Below, in pieces: positions 23,574 through 32,496 of a stretch of 45,497 nucleotides of DNA. The stretch is from Caldilineaceae bacterium (lineage in GTDB: Bacteria; Chloroflexota; Anaerolineae; Caldilineales; Caldilineaceae), in assembly GCA_023384455.1 (NCBI GenBank), contig JAHDWH010000018.1, positions 1 to 45,497 on the forward strand, given 5' to 3'. The notes under the pieces were generated by a model that saw only the letters and a program-made list of their open reading frames with translations, was not told where the DNA came from and did not search any database. The position numbers and the translations under genes were made by a program. Numbering within the stretch: the stretch's first letter is position 1; each line of letters starts with the position of its first letter.

Positions 23574-24534
23574 GGCTGGTCACCTCATCGGGGCTGGGGT
23601 AGGGGGCATTGAGAGCGAAATCGACCGCGGCCTGGACATCGCCAGTGACCGTTGCTTCCAATTGGTCGATGACCTGCTGCTCGACGTTATTTTCTGTCAG
23701 CCAATCGGCCAGCAGATGCAGCGGGTCGCGCTCGGCCTTCCACTCGGCTTCTTCCTCCGGGCTGCGATAATAGGCCCGGTTGATGTCGCCCACGTGATGG
23801 CCGTGGAAGCGGTAGGTGTGGCAGAGGAGAAGGCTGGGGCCATCGCCCCGGCGGGCGCGGGCCACCAGTTCGGCAGTAACTTCCATCACTGCGCGCACAT
23901 CCTGGCCGTCCACCTCTACCGCGTGCAGGCCAAAACCCCGGGCACGGGTGAGCACATCCCCGGCTGCGGCCTCCGTGTGGTGAGTATATTCGCCGTAGAG
24001 ATTGTGTTCGACGACGTAAATCACCGGAAGTTTCCACAGAGCGGCCATATTGGCAACCTCGTAGAAGAGTCCCTGGCCCAGCGCGCCGTCGCCGAAGAAA
24101 CAGACAGCCACCTGACCGCTCTTGCGCATTTTGATGGACAGAGCAGCGCCGGTAGCAATGCCAGCGCTGCCGCCCACAATCGCATTGGCGCCCAGATTGC
24201 CCGTCTCCTGATCGGCGATGTGCATGGAGCCGCCTTTGCCCCGGCAATAGCCCGCCTCTTTGCCCAGCAGTTCGGCGAACATCCGGTCCACGGCCGCGCC
24301 TTTGGCCAGACAGTGGCCGTGGCCCCGGTGGGTGCTGGTGATATAGTCGTCCCGGTTGAGCGCTTCGCAGACGCCCACGGCCACGGCCTCTTCGCCGATG
24401 TAAAGATGGGCCAAACCGGGCATCTTTGCGCCCAAATAGAGTTCATTCGTCGCGTTCTCGAAGGCGCGAATTTTGTACATCTGCTCGTAGACGTGGAGCC
24501 ACTGTTCGGTGTCCACGGGGGGATTTTCTGCCAC
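23560..24534 (-). CDS. 2-oxo-acid/acetoin dehydrogenase E1 component, alpha subunit
   Basis: A 324-residue ThDP-binding subunit. The ThDP motif runs from GDGALGQG to VVEHNLYGE. GKGGSMHIAD, THRGHGHCLAKG and TYRFHGHHVGD are family signatures. It decarboxylates the 2-oxo acid or cleaves acetoin and passes the acyl group to E2. A GTG at 24534 is preferred because AAAGGAG lies 8 nt before it and the protein then starts like its relatives (VAENPPVDTEQWLHVYEQMYKIR). The ATG at 24603 would add 23 residues from repeat-like DNA. Confidence 0.94.
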   Translation of the reverse strand: MAENPPVDTEQWLHVYEQMYKIRAFENATNELYLGAKMPGLAHLYIGEEAVAVGVCEALNRDDYITSTHRGHGHCLAKGAAVDRMFAELLGKEAGYCRGKGGSMHIADQETGNLGANAIVGGSAGIATGAALSIKMRKSGQVAVCFFGDGALGQGLFYEVANMAALWKLPVIYVVEHNLYGEYTHHTEAAAGDVLTRARGFGLHAVEVDGQDVRAVMEVTAELVARARRGDGPSLLLCHTYRFHGHHVGDINRAYYRSPEEEAEWKAERDPLHLLADWLTENNVEQQVIDQLEATVTGDVQAAVDFALNAPYPSPDEVTSHVFA

Positions 24535-24626
24535 TGACTTTTCTCCTTTTTTGACAACGGATGGCAGACGGCAGACCGCCGACGACCATAGTGCAAAGTC
24601 CAATTATTCGTTTCGCAACTCACCCC

Positions 24627-25430
24627 TCATAACCCGCCGTGCATCACCCAGCCGCCATCCACATTCAGCGCCTGGCCTGTGATGTTACGGGCATGTTCAG
24701 AGGCCAGGTAGACGGCCATGCTGCCGATCTCTTCCGGGTCCACCATCCGGCCCAAAGGCGCGAGGCGCTTGATTTTCGTATCACACCACTCCTCGTAGCT
24801 CGGTCGATCTTCTTCAGGCAGGCTGGCTGTTGCCAAAGCGTAGACTTTCTGCTGCAAAGGCGTGTGGACCATCCCGGGAGCGATGGCGTTGGCCCGGATA
24901 TTGTAGGGGGCAAAGTCTTTGGCCGCGCACTGGGTAAAATTGAGAATGGCGGCTTTGGACGCGCTGTAAGGTGGGTCGGTCTGGGAGCCGATCTGCCCGG
25001 CCACAGATGAGAAGAAGAGGAACGTCCCGGCGCGACGCTCGATCATCGGCGCATAGAAGGCGTGGGCGGTGTTGACCACCCCCTGCACATTGACCGTATA
25101 GACCCGGCCCCAGTCGCTTGGCTCCAGATTCCAGAAGGGGAAGCCCCCCTTGCCGGAGTCGATGCCCACTGTCACGACGACGTGGGCCACCGGGCCGAGT
25201 TCGGTTTCGATGCGGGCGGCCGCGGCTTGCATAGCGGCGTAGTCGGTCACATCCACCACAACGGGCAGGCTGTCGGGTCCCAGTTCGGCAGCCACCCCGG
25301 CCACCTCCGGGCTGCGATCCAACACCGCCACTTTTGCCCCTTCCGCGGCGAAAGAGTGGGCAATCGCTTTGCCGATCCCATTTGCCCCGCCTACGACGAC
25401 GGCGACTTGATTTGTGAGTCCCAGGTCCAT
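24627..25430 (-). CDS. SDR family oxidoreductase
   Basis: A 267-residue short-chain dehydrogenase. It shows GGANGIG (cofactor loop), VVVDVTD, a catalytic Ser in FFSSVAGQIG, Tyr and Lys in YSASKAAIL, and a C-terminal ITGQALNVDGGWVMHGG. An insert around EEDRPSYEEWCDTKIKRLAPLG is typical of substrate-loop variation. Substrate unknown. GGGAGG lies 6 nt before the ATG. It sits between the E1 alpha gene and the LLM oxidoreductase in the same orientation, so it probably supplies a keto substrate within the same pathway. Confidence 0.93.
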   Translation of the reverse strand: MDLGLTNQVAVVVGGANGIGKAIAHSFAAEGAKVAVLDRSPEVAGVAAELGPDSLPVVVDVTDYAAMQAAAARIETELGPVAHVVVTVGIDSGKGGFPFWNLEPSDWGRVYTVNVQGVVNTAHAFYAPMIERRAGTFLFFSSVAGQIGSQTDPPYSASKAAILNFTQCAAKDFAPYNIRANAIAPGMVHTPLQQKVYALATASLPEEDRPSYEEWCDTKIKRLAPLGRMVDPEEIGSMAVYLASEHARNITGQALNVDGGWVMHGGL

Positions 25431-25458
25431 CCCAAATCCTCCCGAATTGGGGTGATGG

Positions 25459-25495
25459 GATGATGAGATGATGGCTATTCCATCATCTCATCATC
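25459..25495. repeat. Perfect 16-bp-arm palindrome overlapping the LLM gene stop codon
   Basis: GATGATGAGATGATGG (25459-25474) and CCATCATCTCATCATC (25480-25495) flank a 5-nt loop. The stop TGA of the LLM gene is inside the right arm. Confidence 0.85.
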
Positions 25496-26531
25496 GAAAG
25501 TGTACGGCAACTTTCTGCATAAACAATTCCATTCCGTCCTCCTCCGGCGCGTCCATAAACCAGAGCATAAAGTGGTTGACACCGACGTCTACATACGCCT
25601 GCATCTGCGCGGTCACTTCTTCGGGCGTGCCCAGCAGATAGCCACGAGTCAGGCTTTCGGGCAGAGCGTCGGTTGCGCCGGAGAGATAGGCGGCCAGATC
25701 CGCAGAGGGCGGGGTGTCGGGCGTCAGGTCGGCCATCGCCTGCAATTTGCGGCGCAGGCTGGCCCGGTCCGGTGCGACGAGGATTTGCGTCTCGTAGCTG
25801 CGGGTGATCTCCCCGAAATCCCGTCTGATGGCGGCACAGGCCGCGGCCAACGCGGCCAGGCGCACCCGCATTTCTGCCAGGCCGACCGGCACGCTGTTCC
25901 AGCCCTGGCCCAGACGGGCGCAGGCGGCCAGGGTGTCCGGGTGATCTTCGCCAAACCAGACGGGCGGGTGGGGCTGCTGCGCGGGCAATGGGGTGCAGGT
26001 GGCATTTGTCACCCGGTAGAATTGGCCGTCAAATGTGACCGGATCGCCCGACTTCCAGAGAGCCAACGCCAATTCCACCCCTTCCACTGTGCGGGCGATG
26101 CGTTCAGCGGGAGCGTCGGGATAGGGCAGATCGTAGGCCAGATGCTCGGCTTTGCCAAAGGCGGGGTCGGCAAAAAAGAGGAAGCGCCCGCCGCTGATCT
26201 GGTCCAGGGTCGCCATCATTTTGGCGGCCAGGGCTGGCTGACGAAAGAAGTGGGCCTGGTGGATCATCCCCAGACCGGCCCGGCTGGTGCAACCGGCCAG
26301 TGCGGCCAGTGTTGTCCAGCCTTCCAGAATGGCGTTCTCCTGGCCCAGCATCAGATGGTCCGCCACCCACAGATCGTCGAAGCCCAGTGCCTCGGCCCGC
26401 TGGCCTGTGCGCAGGGTTGTGGCTGCGTCCAGACGGAGATAGTTGGGGGTGCGAAAGAGCCGACTGCCGGGGGCAGCGAAGATGGGCAGACAGAAGCCAA
26501 AACGGATGGGGTGGGGGTGCTGGGCTTTCAC
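25491..26531 (-). CDS. LLM class flavin-dependent oxidoreductase
   Basis: A 346-residue luciferase-like TIM-barrel enzyme using FMNH2 or F420. Signatures are RFGFCLPIF, RAEALGFDDLWVADHL, GMIHQAHFFRQPALAAKMMATLDQISGGRFLF, HPPVWFGEDHPDTL and a C-terminal GVNHFMLWFMD. It may oxygenate or reduce a small pathway substrate. The start is uncertain. GTG 26531 (VKAQHPHPIRFGF) is chosen because an upstream GTG at 26612 would translate a REP palindrome into the N-terminus. No strong ribosome site precedes either. The 3' end runs into a perfect hairpin. Confidence 0.85.
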   Translation of the reverse strand: MKAQHPHPIRFGFCLPIFAAPGSRLFRTPNYLRLDAATTLRTGQRAEALGFDDLWVADHLMLGQENAILEGWTTLAALAGCTSRAGLGMIHQAHFFRQPALAAKMMATLDQISGGRFLFFADPAFGKAEHLAYDLPYPDAPAERIARTVEGVELALALWKSGDPVTFDGQFYRVTNATCTPLPAQQPHPPVWFGEDHPDTLAACARLGQGWNSVPVGLAEMRVRLAALAAACAAIRRDFGEITRSYETQILVAPDRASLRRKLQAMADLTPDTPPSADLAAYLSGATDALPESLTRGYLLGTPEEVTAQMQAYVDVGVNHFMLWFMDAPEEDGMELFMQKVAVHFR

Positions 26532-26549
26532 GGGCGAGGGTTTCCCTTT

Positions 26550-26603
26550 GTAGGGCGAACTGGTAGTTCGCCCACCGCTGGGCGAACTACCAGTTCGCCC
26601 TAC
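26550..26603. repeat. REPIN, family F
   Basis: GTAG plus hairpin GGCGAACT-GGT-AGTTCGCC, a 6-nt spacer, the inverted hairpin, then CTAC, in 54 bp. It has the same plan as families C and G: GTAG foot, 8-bp stem, 3-nt loop. It lies directly upstream of the LLM gene start. Confidence 0.9.
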
Positions 26604-26634
26604 AAGCAACACTCATTCTACCCGACAAGACGAC

Positions 26635-26835
26635 AGGATGGCAAGACGACGCTTTCGGTCGCTCTGCCATCCTGTCTCTGAACAACTGCTTTGCTGCGTA
26701 CCTATCTTTTCACGTAGTGCGTGGTGCGTGTACCAGTACCGCCGATCTCACGTTTTCTGTTTCAATCTCTACAAGAAATCGTGACCAGTCGGCCCAACAT
26801 CCCTACCAGTTCACGCACTACGCACCACGCACAAC
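26635..26835. repeat. Repeat-rich intergenic segment before the solute-binding lipoprotein stop
   Basis: Two further inverted repeats: ACAGGATGGCAAGA against TCTGCCATCCTGT (about 26635-26683), and GTAGTGCGTGGTGCGTG against CGCACTACGCACCACGCAC (about 26712-26832). No gene is visible. Confidence 0.6.
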
Positions 26836-26840
26836 GTTCG

Positions 26841-29006
26841 TTATTCCCCCGCGTCCGTAAAGTAGAATGTGGACGGGCGGCTGATGTTAGGTGTCTGCCC
26901 CGCCTGGATGTTGAACTGGCGGGAAGGCAGGTTGCCCATATTGTTCTTGGCCACCCGCACGCCCATAAAGGCGCCGGACTGACCGACCGTACCGATAGTC
27001 CATACTTCGTCGGTGATGATCTTCCAGATTTCCTGGCCGATGGCAATGCGTTCTTCCGGTGTGGCTTTCAGGCCGGTGGAGAACATATCCAGCACCTTCG
27101 CCACGGAACCATCCGGATCGGGCGCAACGCCGGATGCGCCACCGGAGGAGTACCAGTCACCGTAGCCAGGGCCTGTGCCTGAAGTGTTGGCCACAGGCAG
27201 GGCGTGATACGGGTAGAGATAAAGCTCATCCGTGCCGTCGTTCTGCCAGAAGAAGGTCTGGAGTTCATTGGAGGCCCGACGCTGTTCTACCAGGCCGCGT
27301 TCCTGCTCGACCACATTGAGGAAGATACCGATTTCGGCCAAATCCTCTTTCATCATTTCCGCAATAGCGGTGAACTGGATGAAGGCCGGGATCGGGTTGA
27401 TCTCGATGATCAGCCGTTCGCCGTTGTCCGTGCGCAGGCGATAGCCATCCGCGTCCTTCTCTGTCAGACCGATGGCATCCAGCATCTCATTGGCTTTGGC
27501 CACGTCCAGGGTAGACCAGAGCTGGCGGTATTCCGGGCCAGGGCTGAAGGGCGAGCTTTCCGCCACCACTGCCGAGCCGGGCTTGCCGATGCCCAGGAAG
27601 ATGACTTCGTTGATGGATTCCCGGTCGATGCCCAGGGAAAGGGCACGGCGGAAGTCGGCGTTTTGCAGCCATTTGGCGATCTCTTCGTCGCCCCGATAGC
27701 TCTGGTTGATCATCAGCGCGCCGTCTGCGCCGTGCTGGGCCGGGTCCAGATGGACGGTGTAGCCACCCGCTTCGGCGTTTTCCAGCAGCACAGGTAGATT
27801 GGCCAGGCTGATGTGGCGGGCCTGGTAGTCATACTCACCGGCGATGGCGCGCAGGTTGAGGACTTCCAGATTCTCGGCCAGGGTCATGCTGATGCGGTCG
27901 ATGTAGGGCAGTTGATTACCTGCGCTGTCCACGCCGAAGTAGTAGGGGTTGCGCACCAGCACCCAATTGTCGGTGGTGATGGGCACTTCGGTCTTCCAGG
28001 GGGTGATGACGGGCAGGTCAGGGTTGCGCTGCCAGGTGTTCTTGTCCTTGAACATATTCACCCAGTTGTCGAAGCCCTCTTTCTTCACCATTTCATCCAG
28101 CGCGGCCTGATCCACAAAATCCGGGTGGAACTGCTGCATATAGGCGGCCGGAGCCACACCACCCATCGCGGTTGCGCCATAGATAGCATGACCGCCAAAG
28201 ACATTCACAGAGCTGCCCAACACCTCCAGGAAGAGGCTGTTGGCGAAGGGGAAGCTGAATTTCAGGGTGTAGTCGTCTACGGCTTCCATTGTGGCGCCGT
28301 CGTCGATGTTGAAGAAGGGCGAGCGCACAGGGACCAACTCCTCGTTCTGGTACATATGTTCGAACCAGAACATATAGTCGGCGGTGGTGTGGGGCGAACC
28401 GTCCGACCACTTCATGCCTTCGCGCAGATGAATAGTAATTTCGGTGCCATCCTCGCTGACTTCCCAGCCTTTGGCAACATTGGGAACCATCTCCGGGAAT
28501 CCGTCGGATTTCCAGAAGAGCAGACGGTCGCCGCCAGCTACGCGATGGCCGTTCTGACCGTCGGCAGGGCCGGTGAAGCCACGCCGCCAGGTGCCGCCAT
28601 ACTTGCCGATCTCGTGGACCGGTTCGATCACCAGCAGATCGCTGGCTACGGGCAGACGGTCGGCCAGGGCGGGCAGTGTGCCAGCCGCTACTTCGTCAGC
28701 CAGCATCGGTGCTTCGGCAAAGCTGGCGGGGAAGGCCGCGGCGTCGGTGACAATCTGTGGGCCTTCGATTTCGCCGATGAGGGTGGAGCCGAGGGCCGGT
28801 TCTTCCGCCACAGGCGCGGCCGTGGGGGCTGCTTCGGCAGGCTTTTCGGCTGCTGGCTGGGGTGCTGCTTCCTGCGCGGCAGGCGCGGCAGGCTCGGCAG
28901 CAGCAGGCGCAGCCGCGGGTTCACCGCCACAGGCTGCCAACACCAGAGCAGCGACGAGGAATAGGGCCAGCAGATAGACTCTGGCTGGCTGGAAACGTGC
29001 GGTCAT
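26841..29006 (-). CDS. ABC transporter solute-binding lipoprotein, family 5 (oligopeptide/nickel type)
   Basis: A 721-residue lipoprotein with signal peptide YLLALFLVAALVLAAC (lipobox Cys26), then a roughly 40-residue Ala/Pro/Glu-rich linker, then an SBP family 5 domain. The domain is recognised from GKYGGTWRRGF, LREGMKWSDGSPHTTADYMFWFEHM, LKFSFPFANSLFLEVL and RRALSLGIDRESINEVIFLG. It captures a peptide- or sugar-like solute outside the cell and hands it to an ABC permease, whose genes are not in the window. AAAGGAGGAAGTCCC before the ATG is one of the strongest ribosome sites here. It stands between the catabolic genes and the GntR regulator, which suggests it feeds that pathway. Confidence 0.94.
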   Translation of the reverse strand: MTARFQPARVYLLALFLVAALVLAACGGEPAAAPAAAEPAAPAAQEAAPQPAAEKPAEAAPTAAPVAEEPALGSTLIGEIEGPQIVTDAAAFPASFAEAPMLADEVAAGTLPALADRLPVASDLLVIEPVHEIGKYGGTWRRGFTGPADGQNGHRVAGGDRLLFWKSDGFPEMVPNVAKGWEVSEDGTEITIHLREGMKWSDGSPHTTADYMFWFEHMYQNEELVPVRSPFFNIDDGATMEAVDDYTLKFSFPFANSLFLEVLGSSVNVFGGHAIYGATAMGGVAPAAYMQQFHPDFVDQAALDEMVKKEGFDNWVNMFKDKNTWQRNPDLPVITPWKTEVPITTDNWVLVRNPYYFGVDSAGNQLPYIDRISMTLAENLEVLNLRAIAGEYDYQARHISLANLPVLLENAEAGGYTVHLDPAQHGADGALMINQSYRGDEEIAKWLQNADFRRALSLGIDRESINEVIFLGIGKPGSAVVAESSPFSPGPEYRQLWSTLDVAKANEMLDAIGLTEKDADGYRLRTDNGERLIIEINPIPAFIQFTAIAEMMKEDLAEIGIFLNVVEQERGLVEQRRASNELQTFFWQNDGTDELYLYPYHALPVANTSGTGPGYGDWYSSGGASGVAPDPDGSVAKVLDMFSTGLKATPEERIAIGQEIWKIITDEVWTIGTVGQSGAFMGVRVAKNNMGNLPSRQFNIQAGQTPNISRPSTFYFTDAGE

Positions 29007-29237
29007 GGGACTTCCTCCTTTGGATGTAAATGGTATGTCCTACGGGCTGAAACAGGGAAGATTAACCGGGCTAGAGTATGCGTAGCTCGCTTCGCAGGGC
29101 GGAACGGGCTGGAAAAATGGCGGCAAGAGATGAAGGGTAGGAAGAGATTAAAAAGGGTAGGGTGAGACTCTTTCGTTTCAGCGTAGCACAAGACATTTCA
29201 GGTGTCAACGCAAATAAAAACGCGCTGCTCCTGGATT

Positions 29238-29933
29238 TCAGATCGGTGATAAGGGTGAGAAATGGAGACGCAGGGCTTGACGGGCTGCCTCAGCATCCCG
29301 AGCGCGCAAAGCGAGCACAATCATCCGATGCTGTACTTCCAGCATATCCAGACGACGCCCGATAGCAACTTCGGGAGAAAAAATGCGCATACGATCAAAA
29401 TACTGATTGATGAGAGTAGCGAATTTGATAATCACCGGGTTATGGGTGGCCTGGATCAGGCGCAGATGAAACTCCCGATCTTCCTTCAACACCGCGTGAC
29501 CTTCAGTCACCCGCTGGGCCATTCGATCCACCAGGGAATCCAGAGCCTGTAGGTCTCCTTCGGACAGCCCCAATACCACCCATTCGATTGCGCCCACTTC
29601 CAGGGCAATGCGGGCCTGATACATCTCTTCCAGTGTCACATTCAGTTCGTTGATCTCGCCTACCGGGGGAATCCGCTCCGGGCGGGTTGTCAAAATCATC
29701 CCTACGCCCACCTGGCGTTGAATCGTCCCTTCCGCCTCCAGTTGGGCCAGCGCCCCCCGCACAACCGTGCGGCTCACCTCCAATAGTTCGCTGAACTTTC
29801 GCTCGGAGGGCAGCCTGTCGCCCACTTCAACCCCATTGCGCAGTATGTAACGGACGATCACCTGGTAGACCTGATCGGCCAAGCTTTCTCTGGGCAGGGG
29901 ATTCAAAAATGGTTCATCGTCTACTGTCGTCAT
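29238..29933 (-). CDS. GntR family (FadR/FCD subfamily) transcriptional regulator
   Basis: A 231-residue regulator. The N-terminal winged helix-turn-helix (about 15-85) includes YILRNGVEVGDRLPSERKFSELLEVSRTVVRGALAQLEAEGTIQRQVGVG. The C-terminal FCD domain carries the usual metal/ligand residues in EDREFHLRLIQATHNP and EVQHRMIVLALRARDAEAARQAL. FCD regulators bind carboxylated sugars or organic acids and usually repress the adjacent catabolic operon. Upstream of all genes of the 13.8-29 kb run and in the same direction, it is the obvious candidate regulator of that cluster. Confidence 0.93.
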   Translation of the reverse strand: MTTVDDEPFLNPLPRESLADQVYQVIVRYILRNGVEVGDRLPSERKFSELLEVSRTVVRGALAQLEAEGTIQRQVGVGMILTTRPERIPPVGEINELNVTLEEMYQARIALEVGAIEWVVLGLSEGDLQALDSLVDRMAQRVTEGHAVLKEDREFHLRLIQATHNPVIIKFATLINQYFDRMRIFSPEVAIGRRLDMLEVQHRMIVLALRARDAEAARQALRLHFSPLSPI

Positions 29934-29973
29934 AAGGGAGACAGGAAATCGAATGGGTTAGGCCAGTGGGCTT

Positions 29974-29992
29974 TGGTCCAAAATGTAGACCA
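29974..29992. promoter_or_regulatory. Possible GntR operator
   Basis: TGGTC-N9-GACCA lies 40 bp upstream of the GntR start. FadR-type sites contain TGGT and ACCA half-sites but with a shorter centre, so this is only a weak candidate. Confidence 0.28.
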
Positions 29993-30047
29993 TTGAAGAT
30001 GTGCTCAATATACCACGCTTGGGTTTCACTGTCAACCGCATTTTTTA

Positions 30048-30060
30048 TAACTGCTCACCC
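30048..30060. repeat. Solo end of palindromic element A
   Basis: TAACTGCTCACCC is a 13-base match to the terminus of element A, with no matching body or second end nearby. It could be a decayed copy or chance. Confidence 0.3.
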
Positions 30061-30263
30061 AGGGCCGATCGACGAAACTTTGCAGCAATTGGCGAAAAAT
30101 TGTGTGATTGGAAAAGACGGTCTGGATTTTCTTCTGACAAGCGAGTACAATGGGCGAACGATTATTTGTAAACTCATTTCAACGCGCCGGGTGTCCAATG
30201 AACCAGATTCGTTTTCATCTTACGAACAATCAGGAACAACTCTCCTTTGAAATCTTTATTGAC

Positions 30264-31814
30264 ACCTTATTTTTGCGCAAACAGAGGGTGTTTCTATTCT
30301 ATCCGCCAAAATTCATGCAAACAGAGGCGGTTTCTATTCAAAAATGGGGGTCAAAAGGGTCAGAACAGTATCTTTCCAGGCATAAAATCAGGTCATCAGC
30401 ATAGGGATGGGAAGCGAGCAATTCGATTCGTTTGAGTTGTCCTGAACGAAAATGAAGCCGACCTGGGACGGCTAACAGGTCACGAACGATGCGCTTGAGT
30501 CCCCACTCGGCGAAGGGAGAATCGAGCAAAGCCCGGCGCTGAAAATCGGCCAACAGGTTATGCGCGAGGTCGGTGAGCAGAATCAAGGCTTTTTAGGCGA
30601 CAAAGCCCTGCTTACGGCGAGCCGAGAGATGTAAGCCGTCTTTGTCCGAGCGAAATTGCTCGATTTCGGCAGCGCCTCTCTGATCATACCGTGCCATCAA
30701 GGCCTGTTTGGATGGGAAAGTTAGGGTGGTGACATAGTAAGCGTGTTTCCAAGTTCCTTTGTGTAGCCATCTTTTGACCACCACCTGGACCGGAGAACCC
30801 AGAGCAAAAGGTGGGTCAACCCAGCCGAGATAACTTTTGCCGTCGTAGGCATCCCAGCGGGCAACCCGGGTAGCCAGTGCGTTGGCCCGCTTGCCGGAAA
30901 AGCCTTTGGCCAGAATCTGATAGCCACGGGCCAATAGCCATTTCAGGTTTTCATCGCTGCCCGAACCGCCATCGAGCCGGTAAAGTGTGCGTTTTCGTGC
31001 CTGCGGCGCTAACTCAAATGAACTTTCGACACCCAAGACAGCTTGCTGTAAAGATTGCAGGGTCAGTTGACTTCCCGGAAAGAGGTCAGACCAGAGGGTT
31101 TCGTGATAAACAACCGAACTCACCCGGGCCAATTGGCGCACAATGCTGTTTTTTTACCACTGGCAAACCCTTTTTCACCCTCTTCGGCCTGTTTGCCACA
31201 AGGAAGAGCGGATAAATCGAAGTCTAATTCCAGAAAAGCCCGCCAGTCATGTTGGCGGGTACGGCTGCACTCATCGCTGATTTGGCGTACGGCCGCCTCT
31301 AATTGGCTGAGATTCGTTTGAGTTAGCTCATCCAGTGCCCGGGAGAGGGTCGATTGGTCTGCAAACCGGGAGATTCGTTTGACTTGTGCCAATTTCCGCT
31401 CTGGTCGCAGTTTTGTGTTGACCATTGCAATGTACTTACACCCGGCCAAAATGCTGACAACCAGTTGTTCCAGCTTCTCGGCAAGGCTAAAATCGCCAGT
31501 TTGGGCTGTCGATGTAATGCTCTGCAAAGGTTCAAGAGTCTTTTCTGTCGCATAGTAGGCAAGCAAAGCCGCTAACGGTGCATATTGGGTGTTGGTATAT
31601 TCCTGAGTCAAACCAAATTCTTGATTCATCATTCCATCCTCCTCGTCTGCTAAGTGGGCTAAGTCAAACGAACTTTTGGAGAATGGTGGCATAACTGCTC
31701 AAATTTGGCTAATTCAGCGCCAAAATCGCAATAGAATTGGCCTCTGTTTGCATTATTTCGTCCATTTTGAATAGAAACACCCTCTGTTTGCACGAAAACG
31801 TGCAAAAATAAGGT
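30264..31814 (-). mobile_element. Decayed DDE-type insertion sequence (about 1.55 kb)
   Basis: The ends are inverted: CACCTTATTTTTGC at 30263-30276 and its complement at 31802-31815. GCAAACAGAGGGTGTTTCTA occurs near each end, and a second copy of GCAAACAGAGG lies further inside both ends, so the termini contain tandem subterminal repeats. The boundary is uncertain by a few bases because the flanks also match partly. The only cargo is a broken transposase on the minus strand. Size and protein suggest an IS1380- or IS4-like family element, but I cannot assign the family firmly. Confidence 0.8.
30338..31692 (-). pseudogene. Transposase with a frameshift and an in-frame stop
   Basis: Three pieces of one DDE transposase: 31692-31120 (N-terminal, ending in LDFDLSALPCGKQAEEGEKG, first Asp), 31141-30593 (RLDGGSGSDENLKWLLARGYQ, second Asp, and an acidic GAAEIEQFRSDKDGL near the expected Glu), and 30586-30338 (LLTDLAHNLLADFQRR). 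Pieces 1 and 2 join by a -1 shift at seven A (31149-31155, minus strand), giving SGKKNSIVRQLARV. Pieces 2 and 3 are in one frame, separated by a single TAA (30593-30595) where a Gln codon is likely (CAA to TAA). The A-run could be a programmed slip site, but the TAA makes the gene dead either way unless read through. Confidence 0.82.
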
Positions 31815-32345
31815 GACAATCAACCCTTTGTGGAACTGATGCGTCTCCACGAGCAACCCTGGGCTGAAGCAGAAGGCCAACCGCAACTGGCTGGTCAATA
31901 TACGACACTACCATTGCTTTGGCGATACGCTTTGGCAAAGCACTATTTGGGCGATTCCACAATTGTTGCAGAGGATGACGAAAAGATCGCCCTTCTGATT
32001 TGCAGCGTTTGTGGTGAAACGGGCTGTTGGCCCCTGCTAGCGCGGGTACAGGTCAACGGCGATACGATTGTGTGGAGCGATTTCGAGCAGCCTCATCGCA
32101 GCCAGTGGCGCTACGATTCTTTGGGGCCTTTTGTCTTTGACCAGGCACAATACGAGGCTGCACTGTCAGAGATTGTGCTACCACCGGATTCCCCGGTGTG
32201 GGGAGAGTTGTGACGACGTTGGCAAGATAGCTTCGACGCGACACCCCCAGATGAGTTGCCGTCGCTGCAAATCCCTTTGGGTAACGTATAGGGTAGTGAA
32301 CCGCGTCATCACTGCCGGGTAGTCCCTGGCAATCGATTCTTTCCA

Positions 32346-32491
32346 GATGCACAAATTCTGGATATTCTGTACTGGTCAAAAACATCGTGAAATTCTGTAG
32401 GTGCGGTTTGCAACCGCACTTCTTCGGGTGAAAGTGCGGTTGCAAACCGCACCTACGTTTTACTTTCCCGATGCACAAATTCTGGATATTC
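32346..32491. repeat. REP-type composite unit, family C, copy 3, with 22-bp direct repeats
   Basis: The REPIN is 32397-32456 (GTAG...CTAC, 60 bp). Identical 22-bp sequences beginning GATGCACAAATTC flank the unit at 32346-32367 and 32470-32491, leaving 102 bp between them. It lies between the split hypothetical gene and an SDR gene. Confidence 0.85.
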
Positions 32492-32496
32492 ACTGC

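Larger units (their letters stand above)
30198..32213 (+). pseudogene. Hypothetical protein gene split by an insertion sequence
   Basis: The 5' part (30198-30263) encodes MNQIRFHLTNNQEQLSFEIF then ID. The 3' part (31818-32213) continues NQPFVELMRLHEQPW and ends with LGPFVFDQAQYEAALSEIVLPPDSPVWGEL. Joined across the insertion, the frame is uninterrupted and gives about 153 residues. The rejoined protein resembles a widespread hypothetical family with the signature ICSVCGETGCWPLLARV and DFEQPHRSQW; its function is unknown. The triplet GAC occurs at both junctions (30261-30263 and 31815-31817), in codon phase. The 3' part has a GTG at 31830 that could still start a truncated protein, but no ribosome site is evident. 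Confidence 0.8.

Noticed and set aside
29966..30404. Short plus-strand frames upstream of and into the insertion sequence
   Set aside because: They lack ribosome sites or run into the mobile element. Only the piece starting at 30198 makes sense, as part of the split gene.
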